Shown here: in pieces, positions 1 to 10,203 of the stretch
Position numbering within the stretch: the first letter of the stretch is position 1
Layout: every line of letters begins with the position of its first letter
Source of the DNA: Euphorbia lathyris
Lineage: Eukaryota; Streptophyta; Magnoliopsida; Malpighiales; Euphorbiaceae
DNA length: 64,000 nt
NCBI RefSeq assembly: GCF_963576675.1
Contig: NC_088916.1
Location: 9,772,501 to 9,836,500 of the forward strand
Reading direction: 5' to 3'
The notes under the pieces: generated by a model
Seen by the model: only the letters and a program-made list of their open reading frames with translations
Databases searched by the model: none
What the model was told of the DNA's origin: nothing
Translations under genes and position numbers: made by a program

Positions 1-319
1 AGCTTGGTATGAATGAACATATTTCTTATATATAATATAAGAATCTCGCCATACGGCACGAGCAGTTGAGTACAGTACTATAATGCCTTTGTTGTGTGAA
101 GAAACTAACACACTTGCGAAGCACGCACCTCAATCACCCTGCCTGTGTGAATTGAACAACTGACAAGTACAACCAGCTTAAGTCGGTTTTCCACTGTGAG
201 TATTCGGCCATTTGAAGCAAAGTCTAAAGGACATATTCGTTTCCGATTTGGGGTTCTGATGGAAGATACTGCTTAGGTTATACACAAAGTACACACGTGA
301 TTCTGCTCTGGAAAAACTC
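1..319. other. Unassigned noncoding stretch
   Basis: I recognise no gene, tRNA or rRNA here. The only local structure is an AT-rich near-palindrome around 21-42 (TTCTTATATATAATATAAGAA). It leads directly into the invertase-like fragment. Confidence 0.5.
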
Positions 320-699
320 CTTGTGGTCCAGAGAGAGATGAAGTTTATAGTAAACCTCTGCCTCTCAGATAGCTTTCTTTTCCAACACTTCTATGTCCGG
401 ATGGGTGTAGCATGATTGACAGGAGGATGGGAATATATGGCTATCCCATCGAGATCCAGGCCCTCTTCTTTTTTTGCCTTGAGGTGTGCAAAGCAGATGC
501 TTAAACCAGAGCGTGGCGGCAAGGAATTGATGGAGCGGATTGACAAGCGCATCACTGCTCTAAGTTTTCACATCAAAACTTATTACTGGCTTTACTTCAT
601 CCAGCTGAATAACATTTACCGTTACAAGACTGAGGAGTACTCTCACACTGATGTCAAAAAGTTGAATGTCAAATCTATACCAGATCCAAATTGGGTGTG
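320..699 (+). pseudogene. Nuclear neutral/alkaline invertase (GH100) fragment, frameshifted
   Basis: In three successive frames this encodes a block typical of plant neutral/alkaline invertase, the GH100 enzyme that cleaves sucrose and is nuclear-encoded in plants. Frame one gives [13 protein letters not shown] (about 340-378). After a 1-nt deletion the next frame gives [20 protein letters not shown] and PIEIQALFF (about 383-472). After one extra T in the T-run near 470 the third frame gives [12 protein letters not shown], then [20 protein letters not shown] and EYSHTD, and stops at TGA (698-700) after NWV. Family proteins read [20 protein letters not shown] at this place. At least two frameshifts make it a pseudogene covering roughly 120 codons of a protein usually over 500 residues. 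No intron is evident, so it may be one exon or a cDNA-derived copy. The identification rests on motif recall. Confidence 0.85.
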
Positions 700-2940
700 A
701 GCCCTTCGATCGCTGACTCTGCCAAGCGGTTCCTGGCAGGTGGATCATGGAAGAAAGTAGCTCGAGTGACAAGGTAAGGGACCGATACCTCTCCAATAGC
801 GGTAAGCTCTTTACCTAAAAGAAAGAAACTGTAAGCAAGGAATTCCGCCTAGTCAAGCTGCACGCAATCAACAAAACAAAAGAAAAACCTCTCGAGGAAC
901 ACAAACCCAATCAGGTCTTTCGTTTCTATTTGTAAATTCAACAAAGTAGGATCTTCGGCAAGCAATAAGGGATGGGTCACACTTATGATTATCCATGGGA
1001 ACTCAAATTAGATTTCGATCATGATCTGCAATTTAATCTTTTAGGATTTCGATGAAAAGGGAGCTAGGTTTGCGATATAGCTGGCCAGGCAGTTCTAAAG
1101 CTCAGCAACTCGGCCCTCGTTCTCGTGCATTCGCATTCCTCGTTCTTGTATAGTTTCGTTGCCAGAACCAGATGGGGGAAGAAGGTCAGAGGTGTCTGGT
1201 TTGATAGGCCCTGGGGCAAGGCATTCATTTTTCCACAGCCGACTTGCCCATTCACTTTTCTAGGGCTATGGATCGCAGAGGTACCTCTGGCCGAGGATGA
1301 GGATATATTTTTCGTAACAGAAACTGAATACTCATTCCGTACAACGAAAGATTGGGCCCCTCAGTAATGAAAGGGGGCGGAACTCATCACATTACTGGGT
1401 TAGGCAGTTGGGGTTATGGATTTTCAATTGATGCCGCTCGGGCCGCTTCTGGAGTTTCAAAATCACAACATGTTTGTTATACATCACACAATCATAGAGA
1501 GGCGGGCCGAATCTTGTCAACTTATGAAGCGACTACGACTTGCTGACTCTCATGGTTGACAGAGGAAAGCATCGCCAAGCGAGTGGTTTTTGGTTGAGTG
1601 ATTAGCCTCTTTATTCAAACCGAGGGTGAATTAAAGATGAAATAAAGATGAATCAGGGTTGAGGTACCTATTTACCATCCTCGGGCATATATTGTTTTCC
1701 TTAGTTACTGCTTTCAAATACGCTTTCACCTCTGCATTGGGAACGGAAGGGGCACCAGCTCCCCCTTTTGGTCGATGTCCACGAATGTCGTACACTTGAG
1801 TGGCAAAGGAAAGCGGGATCGTACCTCTTTTTCCAGGCCTGTTCGGACATAAGGAATCGCTAGGGGGGAAGCTAGCGAGGAAGCAAGTAAGACAGTACCA
1901 GAATCTTAATCTCTTGATGCGCCACCTTCACATCAACCATAGAGAAGTGGCCATAAACTGGAAAGTCTTGACCAATTTGAAAGATCATTTGTTCGATCAA
2001 GTAAAGGAAACTCAACCTGTAATTGTACATGCCCCCATCGCAATAACATATTTTGGTTCAGGAGCTCCCTTTCTGTTGAACTAATCCCAGGCTTCCAAAA
2101 GAGGGTTGTCGTGAACGTAAACAGACTAGCTTGACCCCTCATTACTTAATTCGTTGACTTACTTAGCTGGATCTTCTCTTACGAAATTACTAATATCGAA
2201 CTAGGTGATCTTCGGTCGAAGCTGGAAGAAGAAGTTACGTGTAAACAATCTATATTTTTCTTCTTAGCCAACCTATGTTTTAACGAGGAAGGATCTCAAG
2301 CCCTCGGGCGCTATTGATATGATATTGAAAAAGGTATCACGGAACGAAGAACGAACGAGAGTCCTTTGCTCCTCTGGGATATCCTTCTACAGTTTGATTC
2401 TCTTTCCTGAGTAACCAAATGTTAAACTGATTGGGGAATGGTGGACTGACTTGCCTTATTTGTTACTATTGACTTACTTCGTAACTTCGACCAGACTCGC
2501 TTTGTTGTTCGACCATGAGCTTCGGGTCGAAGCATTAAAAGAAAAAGATCGGGAAACGCGGCGGCATAGGAACCACGGGCGGGAAAAACGCTTTTATGAA
2601 ACCATGTGTTATGGCTCCCTCTAAGGCCAAGGCTCAGTATAGTTATTGTTTTCGCTTCTTCCTTACCTTGCTTCCGAGTTAGATCTGCATCTAATCATTT
2701 TCTTTTTCGGTCTTTCCCAAAGCTAGGGCTTCGGCTCAAACTCTTTTTGACCCGACCGATTCAATCTCATATGAGGTAAGCAGGTCAAAGATAGGGAAAT
2801 TGGAATTTTCGAAAATTTTATTTTTTTTTCATTCGTAACTAAAAATTTCGTCATGAATTTGAATATTTCGTAAAAAGTATTGCGTTAACTCCTTCAAGCT
2901 CGACGATTAAAAATAAATAGATTATTATGATTTGAAGCAA
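700..2940. other. Unassigned noncoding block
   Basis: About 2.2 kb with no gene I can name. It holds one copy of a 99-bp dispersed repeat (1590-1688). The open frames at 1125-1367, 1352-1546 and 1800-2084 have no recognisable domains and are within chance length. A short motif near 800-830 (CGGTAAGCTCTTTACCTAA) has a near copy around 40314-40332. The block is otherwise typical plant mitochondrial spacer. Confidence 0.5.
1590..1688 (+). repeat. 99-bp direct repeat R1, copy a
   Basis: Matches 38598-38696 in the same orientation with no mismatch that I can see, starting TTGGTTGAGTGATT and ending CCTCGGGCAT. It resembles no gene I know. Repeats of this size are typical substrates for occasional recombination in plant mitochondria, and two direct copies could yield two subgenomes. 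Confidence 0.9.
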
Positions 2941-3008
2941 GCCGCTATGGTGAAATTGGTAGACACGCTGCTCTTAGGAAGCAATGCTAGAGCATCTCGG
3001 TTCGAGTC
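2941..3008 (+). pseudogene. trnL-UAG: Plastid-derived trnL-UAG, 3'-truncated
   Basis: The first 68 nt match plastid trnL-UAG: GCCGCTATGG acceptor and D-arm, anticodon loop CTTAGGA with TAG, variable arm, and GGTTCGAGTC of the T arm. The sequence then departs, so the 3' T-stem strand, acceptor 3' strand and discriminator are missing. One G-to-A change is visible in the anticodon 3' stem (GCAATGC). It cannot fold as a full tRNA, so I call it a plastid-derived remnant. Confidence 0.9.
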
Positions 3009-3087
3009 GGACCTCCACTTAGTTTCACCCAAGCTTCATCCTAGTCATGGATAGATCACCCAGGTTCGGGTTCTCTCGACACCAGCA

Positions 3088-3110
3088 CTTGAACTTGAAC
3101 TTGAACTTGA
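3088..3110 (+). repeat. CTTGAA hexamer array, nearly 4 units
   Basis: Three perfect CTTGAA units plus a partial fourth. It is a simple-sequence microsatellite with no evident function. Confidence 0.9.
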
Positions 3111-3883
3111 TCCAAAGGTCTCGTAATTATCATCCCTCGGGCGGAAAGCAGTAGATCTCCCAAAGGTCGCCTTTTGTTTATTCCTTCTTTTGAAGGTAAG
3201 AACAACAGAAAACCTAACAGCAGCAAAGCATAATAAGATAGGTTGAAGCTGTTGGGGAGATAGAGGCAACGAGAGCAGTAACAGCGGATAGTGGAGCAGA
3301 ACTAACAACAGATAGGCATTCAGTTAGCTTTCAAACAGACTCTCGTAGTTAGAAAATGAATAACATCCACCTCACTCGGGATTTCTCACAGGTGGGTGAG
3401 AATTTCGTATAGACAGCCTTGTCACGGATTTTTGATAGCCCTAGAGAATAGACCATATTTTCCTAAAGGCTTTTTTCGGTCAACGAAAACTGGGGTATTT
3501 TCTCATCTATGATATTAGTTAGACCCTACCGGGATTTCTTCCATACTTCCATAAGTCTCTTAACTACTTTTTCAGGAAATAGATTGACAATTAGCATTGC
3601 CTTGAATGGGTCTACTTCGCCTTTTGGGGATTCCACTAATTGATGGAAGGAAGGGATTTAATAAGCAAGATAGCATTCATCTTATCTTGGGCAAAAAAGG
3701 GCTTAGCAACAGAGAAAAGAGATCTGGGGCGGAGCGCTCGTTATCCTTACTGTTCTCTCTGCTGGGGTGGAGTGAATGACCGACGTGTGGAAATCTTATG
3801 ATGGTCAAATCTGAAGAGTCAGACCCGCGGTGCGGGAATCCATAAGAGATGGGCAAATTCGGCCTGATAGCTGGAGTTAGCTC

Positions 3884-3898
3884 GGGGGGGGGGGGGGG
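3884..3898 (+). repeat. G15 homopolymer
   Basis: Fifteen consecutive G residues. A 16-C tract lies about 1.3 kb away at 5205-5220. Such runs are prone to slippage and to sequencing or assembly length errors, so the exact length is doubtful. Confidence 0.8.
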
Positions 3899-3951
3899 CT
3901 TGAGGGGGATTTTCTCTTCTTTCAATTTTCTTTTCTTTTTTCCTTTGAATT

Positions 3952-4099
3952 ACTCATATATATCCTATGAATTTCATTTCGCACCGGAAACTATTCTAGG
4001 AGAAGTTCGAATCCGTTCCGTTCGGATATTGATCGGTCTTGGTTTGACATGGTTTACGCGTTACTGGTTTCCGAAAGAGTTAATATTTCCATTAGCTAG
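3952..4099 (+). pseudogene. mttB: mttB/tatC N-terminal fragment (mitochondrial)
   Basis: One frame reads SYEFHFAPET, ILGEVRIRSVRILIGLGLTW and FTRYWFPKELIFPLA. This matches the N-terminal region of plant mitochondrial MttB (TatC-like), the membrane subunit of a Sec-independent translocase in the inner membrane. It covers about 48 codons, including the first transmembrane segment (ILIGLGLTWF), of a protein usually over 230 residues. After PLA the reading leaves the family (RDRDQHFV), so it is truncated and surely nonfunctional. Upstream lies a poly-T-rich stretch without a clear start. Confidence 0.8.
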
Positions 4100-4251
4100 A
4101 GATCGAGACCAGCACTTTGTATAGGTTGGGGAAAAAGCCCTTGTATAGGGATAAAAACCTCTGAACTGCGCGCTTCTTCAAATATCCATCAACGAGGAGC
4201 GGATAAGGTATTTCTCCATTATCAAATTGATGCTGGAGGAGTGCGTGCGTG

Positions 4252-4334
4252 GTCGGCCCAGCAGAGTGCTTTCGCCGTTGGTGTTCTTTCCGATCTCTAC
4301 GCATTTCACCGCTCCACCGGAAATTCCCTCTGCC
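4252..4334 (-). pseudogene. rrn16: Plastid rrn16 fragment (central part)
   Basis: The plus strand carries the reverse complement of plastid 16S rRNA, from GTCGGCCCAGCAGAGTGC through CACCGGAAATTCCCTCTGCC, about E. coli positions 640-730. Its start overlaps the end of the fragment at 5377-5454 by 16 nt (GTCGGCCCAGCAGAGT), so the two pieces tile the plastid gene. Confidence 0.88.
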
Positions 4335-4520
4335 TGGAGCTTCGACCAACCACCACCGGTCAATTCTGCTTTGGGGCCACTAAGGGCTCACCCTGGGCAA
4401 CCTACTAGTCTGCGCATTGGCTAAACCGGACCAAATACGAACTATCGGATTCCCCAGGATTAGGGCTATACCCTCCATCCATAAAGGGGCACCCCCACGA
4501 ACGAGCAGAATCCAACCGCC

Positions 4521-4554
4521 AATTCCTTGCGATGGTCCGGGGCGCGGTGGTACC
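4521..4554 (+). pseudogene. psaA/psaB micro-fragment
   Basis: Encodes [11 protein letters not shown], the [12 protein letters not shown] motif shared by PsaA and PsaB near the 4Fe-4S FX cluster of photosystem I. Only 34 nt match, so I cannot say which of the two genes it came from. A longer psaB piece with the same motif lies at 50746-50804. Confidence 0.65.
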
Positions 4555-4738
4555 CATCCCGCCCAAAATTCTAGGAATTTTTTGATAGTTAGAATAGATT
4601 CGTAGACCCGGCCGGCTGATCCGTCTTAAATTTAGACTAGTTCTATCTGACTATTTCAGCAGCGGGCAAGTGCTTGGTAGGCCAACAGCCCAGTGAACCG
4701 GGCGGGGCGCTTGATTTGTCTAAATGGATTAGATCCTA

Positions 4739-4840
4739 GAATTTAGTGAGCGGCGCCAAATCTTTCTAGGGATTGCTTCTTTCGCCTCTTTCGCCGTCAA
4801 AGTGCCTATGGTACCAGTTCATATTTGGTTACCCGAAGCG
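4739..4840 (+). pseudogene. nad4: nad4 fragment (mitochondrial complex I)
   Basis: Encodes EFSERRQIFL, GIASFASFAVKVPMVPVHIW and LPEA, a conserved stretch of plant mitochondrial NAD4, a membrane-arm subunit of complex I. About 34 codons of roughly 495 are present. Upstream and downstream sequence is unrelated. The family has W where G is read after IFL (GGG against TGG), a substitution that C-to-U editing cannot repair. This is a relic; the functional nad4 must lie elsewhere. Confidence 0.9.
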
Positions 4841-5204
4841 AATTTGTATAGTAATTCCTCATCCTCAAATCAGCCCTTCCCGGTGGCTTCCCCGGAATCC
4901 CTAGTTTTGGGCATGCCAAAGAAATTATGTATTAAAAATTAATTGGTGACGGAGATAGGCAACTAGGATAGACAGTAATTAGCAAGGACAAGCGCAAATC
5001 TCTCTTGGACGAGCATGCCCACTAGGTAAAATGATGATAGGATACGACCAGCACACCTCATGTCGTCCAATAGGCCCATATAAGGATACTAGATTACCTA
5101 GTATAAAAGATTTAAAAATCATCACAAACCTCCCTTTTTCTTTTCTATTGCAATTTCTGGATTATTATATGATGACATTTTCTATCAGTCAAAAGCAGAT
5201 ACCG

Positions 5205-5220
5205 CCCCCCCCCCCCCCCC
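5205..5220 (+). repeat. C16 homopolymer
   Basis: Sixteen consecutive C residues within unassigned sequence. The length should be treated as approximate for the same reason as other long homopolymers. Confidence 0.8.
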
Positions 5221-5349
5221 ATGCTCCCATGGGGAACATTATAAAAAGTTAACTATTTCTTCCCAGCCTGAATATCTAGCGATTGGAAAGAAGGAGGATG
5301 CTTGATAGAGAAGCAAGGATTGGTCACCATGTACGAGGATCCCCGCTAA

Positions 5350-5374
5350 GCATCCATGGCTGAATGGTTAAAGC
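5350..5374 (+). pseudogene. trnI-CAU: Plastid trnI-CAU 5' stub
   Basis: The 25 nt GCATCCATGGCTGAATGG plus TTAAAGC equal the acceptor 5' strand and D-arm of plastid trnI-CAU. The match stops before the anticodon arm and is followed within 2 nt by a plastid rrn16 piece, so two plastid fragments are fused. Confidence 0.85.
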
Positions 5375-5376
5375 AC

Positions 5377-5454
5377 GCTAGGACTACTGGGGTATCTAAT
5401 CCCATTCGCTCCCCTAGCTTTCGTCTCTCAGTGTCAGTGTCGGCCCAGCAGAGT
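5377..5454 (-). pseudogene. rrn16: Plastid rrn16 fragment (806 region)
   Basis: Carries the reverse complement of plastid 16S rRNA around the universal 787-806 site (GGACTACTGGGGTATCTAAT), then CCCATTCGCTCCCCTAGC and GTGTCGGCCCAGCAGAGT. It overlaps 12714-12759 (about 33 nt) and 4252-4334 (16 nt) in source-gene coordinates. Confidence 0.92.
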
Positions 5455-6502
5455 CCAAAAGAAAAAAAGAAAAAAAGAAACTTGCGCTTTTTTTAGTATC
5501 AAAACGGTCATTGCCACACCTGTTAGCTTCCCCCCGATCGATGGATACAGAGATTTGTTTGGTCCCCCACTGCCCGATTGATTGCGAATTCGACCTAGCC
5601 CTTCCAACGAAGAGGATCGGTCTTCCTGGCTTTCTTTTCTCCCACCCATGACAGGATGGTTCTACGACCCTAGGGGATGACTGGCCCATTGATCCCGAGA
5701 GTTTGTAATAAAGCTATCTAAGCTTTACTTAGATAGTAATAGTGCTCACGCGGAAATTCATCGCGTGCAAAAGGTTTCGGATAACTGAAAAGGCCTTTTC
5801 CGAAGCCGAAGAGGAGCTACTAGCCGATCAAGCGGAACTCCTCTGTCTTCCCCTTCCCAAGCTAGTAATAGGTCTGCTACCCTTCTAATGGCGAGTTCGG
5901 TGAGGGAGCTTTCGTTTCCCTGCCTAGGGGGCGGGCGGCCGGGACCTATTATATTAAATAGGCGGCAAAGCTGAATAGGAAAGGGGCCGAGCTGACTGAT
6001 GAGTGCCTTTTTTTTAGCCTTTAGAATTAGAAAAAGGCTCTCATGTGAAGCTAACATGGCTGGCTACCACTATCTCCCTTCAACCCTTTAGCGAAATGCG
6101 GCAAAAGGAAGGAAAATCCATGGACCGACCCCATCGCGTTTTCAAAAGGAAACCGGTTAGGTTACTTTTTACTTTGCCTTTGAATTGAGCTACTAAGGAC
6201 CGGGTGAAGAATGAAAAACGTCCGCCCGGTTGGGGTTGGGTCTTGCCTTTCCCCATGCATTCATAGCGTTCGTTGTTTTGTACAGCTCGGTCGAGCCTTA
6301 GACGGGGCGGTAAACTATCTTCCTCCCTGGCACAAAACAGGTCTGAGTATTGCTAAACAGCAATGGCAGACTCCTCCGACTGCAAACTCTTCGATGGCGG
6401 ATGCCCATTTTCGTAGCAATTGCCCCTAAGCCGGTAGGTTTCGTTCAAAAACCACTTGAGTTGATGTGATGTGTCCCATGCTCGGCGATAATGTTGTCAT
6501 CC
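5455..6502. other. Unassigned noncoding block
   Basis: No gene recognised on either strand. The open frames (5758-6057 minus, 6211-6429 plus) show no domain that I know. Confidence 0.5.
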
Positions 6503-6534
6503 CTCTCCCTGAAAAGGAGGTGATCCAGCCGCAC
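6503..6534 (-). pseudogene. rrn16: Extreme 3' end of plastid rrn16 (anti-SD), copy a
   Basis: Reverse complement of the last part of plastid 16S rRNA and the first bases after it: GTGCGGCTGGATCACCTCC then TTTTCAGGGAGAG. It includes the CCUCC anti-Shine-Dalgarno. This is nearly the same 32-nt segment missing from the large rrn16 block at 28648-28956. A second copy is at 62120-62163. Confidence 0.9.
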
Positions 6535-8301
6535 GGAATCAGAGAAGCTTTTAGAGATAGAGAAGGGCGCATTGGCTTCCCTTTCCTTGAAATGAACTGA
6601 GTTGCCCTTTTGTCTCGTACCTGTCTCCTTCAAACCTCGTGGACCACCTTTTCAATTCAACTTTTTCATCGTGGAAAATCACATTAGAAAGATTCCCCAG
6701 CGAGAAAGATTCCAAGTTGCTTGCCAGATCCCTAGAAGTCAAATCTCATAAGAAAATTTTTTATTTTTCGATAGCGCAGGCACAAGACCTTTGAATGCAA
6801 ACTTTGAATAGCGAGACCGCATATCGTTTGGAACCCAAGCTTACCTTATTATTATGAAAAGGGGAAGGTTTGATAAAGGGTAGTAGATGTAGGTCTTTCC
6901 AGCTGGATTCATTAATGCAATATGGAACTCCAATAGGACCGACCGACCGGTCAAGAATGAGAGAAGTAGGTGCAGTTGAAGGAAAAGCGCAGCAGCGGAA
7001 GCGTCAAGGGGAGACGAAGTCTCAAATACCAGAGCAAGTGAATAGACTTTCTCTCATCCAGCAAAGCGGCAATGACATTACTTTGATTGACCTTGACCGC
7101 CCCTTGCCCCTTGGCCCGTAGGTCCTGACACAAGGTTAGAATTCTAGCTCTTCCGTACTCCGGGAAGATACGGCAACAAGTCCTGTGGTGGTTCGCTGGA
7201 GTGATGGGCCGGTCTCGTATCTATCTCAATCATTTCCTATTTGATCCCTTTGAATTCCATATTCGAAGTTGGACCCAGAAAGAATGGACTGCGCCGAAGC
7301 GCTGACCCAAAATAAAGAGCCTTGAATACTAGAAGAAAAGGTCGGCATAACCACTGCTATTTTATCTGCAGCTCTTGCCGTTGAAGGAATAAGTGTTGCT
7401 TTGGCTTGATTGCTTTCACCAGGTCTAGCTAAAGTCGATTAGCCCGAGTTGTGTTAAGATAAGTGGCACTTGAATTTGAAGTAGCCATCGGCCAGGTCTT
7501 GGATGCTGAATTCTTGGTCTCGGTCTTATTGTATCGATAGGTGCGCCATCATCTCCCTTCTCTTCCCTTTGCCCAGCTAAACGCAAAGAGAACAATTCCT
7601 TCCTTAACTAAGTCAAAGAGCGGATTCGTACCATCCTGTTAAACAGTCGAGTTGCGGGAAAGAGATAGCATTCGCCACGTTCAAGCTAAAAACTAGTTCG
7701 AACTACAGTTTTGATTCTATTAGGTAATTAGAGAAATATCGTATTAGAGAAGAAAGATCCGTTCCAGGGGTCGGTCTGTAAAGCAAGATGGCAGGGAAGG
7801 TGAGAAGTTTCCAAACGAAAGTCTTCCAGATTCTGTGAGTGTTCAGTGTACCTTAGCTCAAGATCGAAAAGAATGATATTATATTATCCGCTCATTGATA
7901 GATTGAATAATGAGAAATTGGCTCTTAAATCGCCAAATTTTTTATTTTCCATAAATCAACATCGGCCACCTAGTAAAAAACCGACCGGGGTTGTGCTCAA
8001 TAACTGCCGTCCCAAGTGTCATCAGATTCAGACGAGATAGACTGGGCTTTAGAAGACTAAGAGTTCTTTCCTGATGGTGTATGAAATCATACTAGTCCCA
8101 TGCTTTCTTTTCTCCCACTTATCTCACTAAATCAGTGAGAAAGTGCTCCGCGATGGGTCGCGGTCTCAAAATGGAAATTTTGTTTGATGCCAAAGAAAGG
8201 AAAATGATCGTAAGTCGGAGTTCGGTTCTCTAGACCCATCTGCCGCCGGGGCGCGGTGTTGAAATTGTTGAACCGGAAATGAGAAAGGAGTGGAACGAAA
8301 G
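6535..8301. other. Unassigned noncoding block
   Basis: About 1.8 kb with no recognisable gene. The open frames at 6870-7121 and 7846-8040 have no known motif. Confidence 0.5.
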
Positions 8302-8395
8302 CTGCAGATAAGAATATTTTTTTCTGCTTAGTTTTCCCCTTTATCAGTCCGGGATGCCTGCCTTTAAAGTAATTGGTTCAGTTCCTCAGCTTCGG
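8302..8395 (+). repeat. 94-bp direct repeat R2, copy a
   Basis: Matches 20179-20272 in the same orientation with about two mismatches. It begins CTGCAGATAAGAATATTTTT and ends CAGCTTCGG. It is followed without a gap by an rrn23 scrap, whereas the other copy is followed by unrelated DNA, so the repeat edge is a recombination boundary. Confidence 0.9.
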
Positions 8396-8424
8396 GTTGG
8401 GCTGTTCGCCCATTAAAGCGGTAC
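8396..8424 (+). pseudogene. rrn23: Plastid rrn23 micro-fragment
   Basis: GTTGGGCTGTTCGCCCATTA then AAGCGGTAC is a conserved 3'-domain segment of plastid 23S rRNA. The same segment lies inside the larger rrn23 piece at 50807-50900. Only 29 nt survive here. Confidence 0.8.
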
Positions 8425-8460
8425 ACGACTTAGCGCAAGAGTAGGATCAGGAGGCTTAGG

Positions 8461-8575
8461 TCGATATCGTCACTCACATCAATATCGTCACTCACATCAA
8501 TATCGTCACTATCATCAATATCGTCACTATCATCAATATCGTCACTATCATCAATAAGAAAACCGTTAGGAATAT
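8461..8575 (-). pseudogene. ycf2: ycf2 acidic minisatellite fragment
   Basis: Five 18-bp units (8465-8554, TATCGTCACTCACATCAA and TATCGTCACTATCATCAA) encode on the minus strand PNGFLIDDSDDIDDSDDI and onward to IDVSDDIDVSDDIDL. Plastid Ycf2, the large essential AAA-type protein, has an expandable DDSDDI repeat after its Walker region, preceded by GFLIDD. I therefore read this as a ycf2 fragment rather than an independent satellite. The next part of Ycf2 (TMDMMPEIDRFYITLQ) is found 53 kb away at 61629-61686. Confidence 0.8.
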
Positions 8576-8753
8576 CGGTCAGCCATAAACTTTGTGTTTG
8601 TGGATGGAACCCCCACAGAATCTTAGCCTCCGACCCGCCCTAAAGGCTACGTAGACTGCTAACCTTATTTCAAGGCCGCGGCTGAAAAGGTCAACCAATA
8701 GACCAAGCGCCAGAGTGAGGGACAGCTAGCCAAATAACACGAAAGGCAGAAAG

Positions 8754-8819
8754 CGCTGAGTTATATCCCTCCCCCATCGAGAAAGAGAACTGACTAATCC
8801 TAAGGCAAAAGGTCAAGAA
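8754..8819 (+). repeat. 66-bp direct repeat R16, copy a (trnV 5' flank)
   Basis: Identical to 48630-48695. It contains the reverse complement of the plastid trnV-GAC start and upstream leader (CGCTGAGTTATATCCCTCCC then CCATCGAGAAAGAGAA), continuing into TAATCCTAAGGC. Here only the first 19 nt of trnV remain; the other copy has more of the tRNA. Confidence 0.88.
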
Positions 8820-9101
8820 TCATATCCATAGTTAGGGCACTCATCCTAGTTAGAAACTCCAGCTCCGTCAATAGAATAGGTGTAGTTCCAGAGTTATGGT
8901 CTACGCCGAGAAGAAAGACGCCAAGGGCAAGGGAGTTCGCTCCGCTCCGTCCCATGGTTCAATACCTAAGAAAAGGAATTTGTCCATTTTTCGGGGTCGC
9001 AACAAAAATGGTGATATTATTCCTCCATTAATTAAAAATTGCGATTTTTAGGAAGAGGATTGGTTAGACCGATTGGACAGCTTTCAAAGACGGCTCTATT
9101 T

Positions 9102-9139
9102 GGTCGCGATCCCGCGAGGGTGAGCTAACTCCAAAAACC
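9102..9139 (+). pseudogene. rrn16: Plastid rrn16 fragment (3' domain)
   Basis: GGTCGCGATCCCGCGAGGGT then GAGCTAACTCCAAAAACC equals plastid 16S rRNA near E. coli 1250-1290. It overlaps the end of the piece at 60705-60790 by 14 nt (GGTCGCGATCCCGC) and is a subset of the block at 28648-28956. Confidence 0.88.
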
Positions 9140-9919
9140 TGATCCGGTCTCATGGTCAAGTCAAGTTGGCAAGTCAAGGCATAACAGGGCAGCGCCCAAT
9201 ACGCCAGCAACTGAATAAGATAAGAAGAAAAAAAGATCACATGACCAAATCATTCGAAAAAAAATCCCTAGTGATCCTCATCGAGCAGTAAGTAGACCGG
9301 CCTTTGAAGCCCGCCTGGGTGGTATAGTGGTCCTATAGGGGGACCGGCCTAAGGTGATTGGATGGGCCGCACGGTAAAAGATTGAGTTAACAGATCTAAA
9401 GCATAATAGGCTGGCTGAGAAGTAGCTTACAGAAGCAGAAAGAAGGGTCCTCCACTCCGGAAAGGAAACCCTTAAATGGCCTCCGCGCTCGATCAGTGAG
9501 CTATTACGCCAGCTAACGGCCGTATGGCATCTATCCATCCATGCTGAAATTTTTGAGACTGCATTTTCACTTCGATTGGGAAAAACGTATTACGTGCGAA
9601 AATCAATATGAAAGGGAAGGAAGGAGAATACTAAGACAGATTTTCGAGAAGAAGAGCTCTAGCTGCTCGTCAGTCTTTCTTTTGTTCCAAAATGTGGATG
9701 CTAAACCAGATTCCCCATACTATATGGTGGGGTTACCATCATCCTTTTTGTAGTGACGAATCTTGTATGTGTTCCTAAGAAAAGGAATAACACAAACGAA
9801 CCCTCAGTACCATGGATGTTGCGGGGGAAAGAAAGCGAGCCACCTTTCGAAAGCCCTTGGTCAGTACCAAAACCAACTCCAAAAGAAAGAGAAGCCTTGC
9901 GGTCTCGTTACAACGAGCT
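9140..9919. other. Unassigned stretch with one repeat copy
   Basis: Apart from the 44-bp repeat at 9329-9372, nothing is recognisable. The frame 9541-9753 (70 codons) has no known relatives. Confidence 0.45.
9329..9372 (+). repeat. 44-bp direct repeat R7, copy a
   Basis: Identical to 30268-30311 (GGTCCTATAGGGGGACCGGC, then CTAAGGTGATTGGATGGGCC, then GCAC). The inner GGTCCTATAGGGGGACC is a near palindrome. Confidence 0.92.
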
Positions 9920-9984
9920 TAGGTGCGATGATTTACTTCACGGGCGAGGTCTCTGGTTCAAGTCCAGGATGGCCCAGCTGCGCC
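9920..9984 (+). pseudogene. trnI-GAU: Plastid trnI-GAU 3' exon with intron end, copy a
   Basis: AGGTGCGATGATTTACTTC (intron 3' end) is followed by the exon 2 T arm GGTTCAAGTCCAGG and acceptor TGGCCCA of plastid trnI-GAU, then spacer GCTGCGCCA. Without exon 1 it cannot make a tRNA. A longer copy is at 42223-42612. Confidence 0.9.
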
Positions 9985-10161
9985 AAAGAAAAACTGTTTT
10001 AGCCTTAGCTGAATGGGACTCTGGCGGTTCACTTAAGGCTTCACGAATTCCCATTAGTCCTCTTCTCGCTTAGGCTCGGCGGCAGGGTCTGAAGCCGACG
10101 AAACTCATCTAAAGAAAGTGCCAGATCTCTCGAAAGAAAGATTACTTGTCTTTTAGCTGCC

Positions 10162-10203
10162 TGGATCCAATGAGCATCCATCTGCTTTGTCTTCTCCCGG
10201 CCC
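10162..10203 (+). repeat. 42-bp inverted repeat R17, copy a
   Basis: TGGATCCAATGAGCATCCAT through CTTCTCCCGGCCC; its reverse complement is at 34555-34596. It shares its last base with the next repeat block (R18), so two separate repeat families abut exactly here. Confidence 0.92.

Larger units (their letters stand above)
3009..3951. other. Unassigned stretch with simple repeats
   Basis: No gene recognised. It contains a short CTTGAA array (3088-3110), a 15-G run (3884-3898) and a minus-strand open stretch around 3520-3620 ending in a stop that matches nothing I know. Confidence 0.45.

Noticed and set aside
1800..2084. 94-codon frame with a plausible protein-like composition
   Set aside because: I could not match it to any mitochondrial, plastid or nuclear family, so it is left in the unassigned block.
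8465..8554. Five regularly spaced 18-bp units, CRISPR-like at first sight
   Set aside because: The units are directly adjacent with no spacers and encode the Ycf2 DDSDDI repeat; this is a minisatellite.
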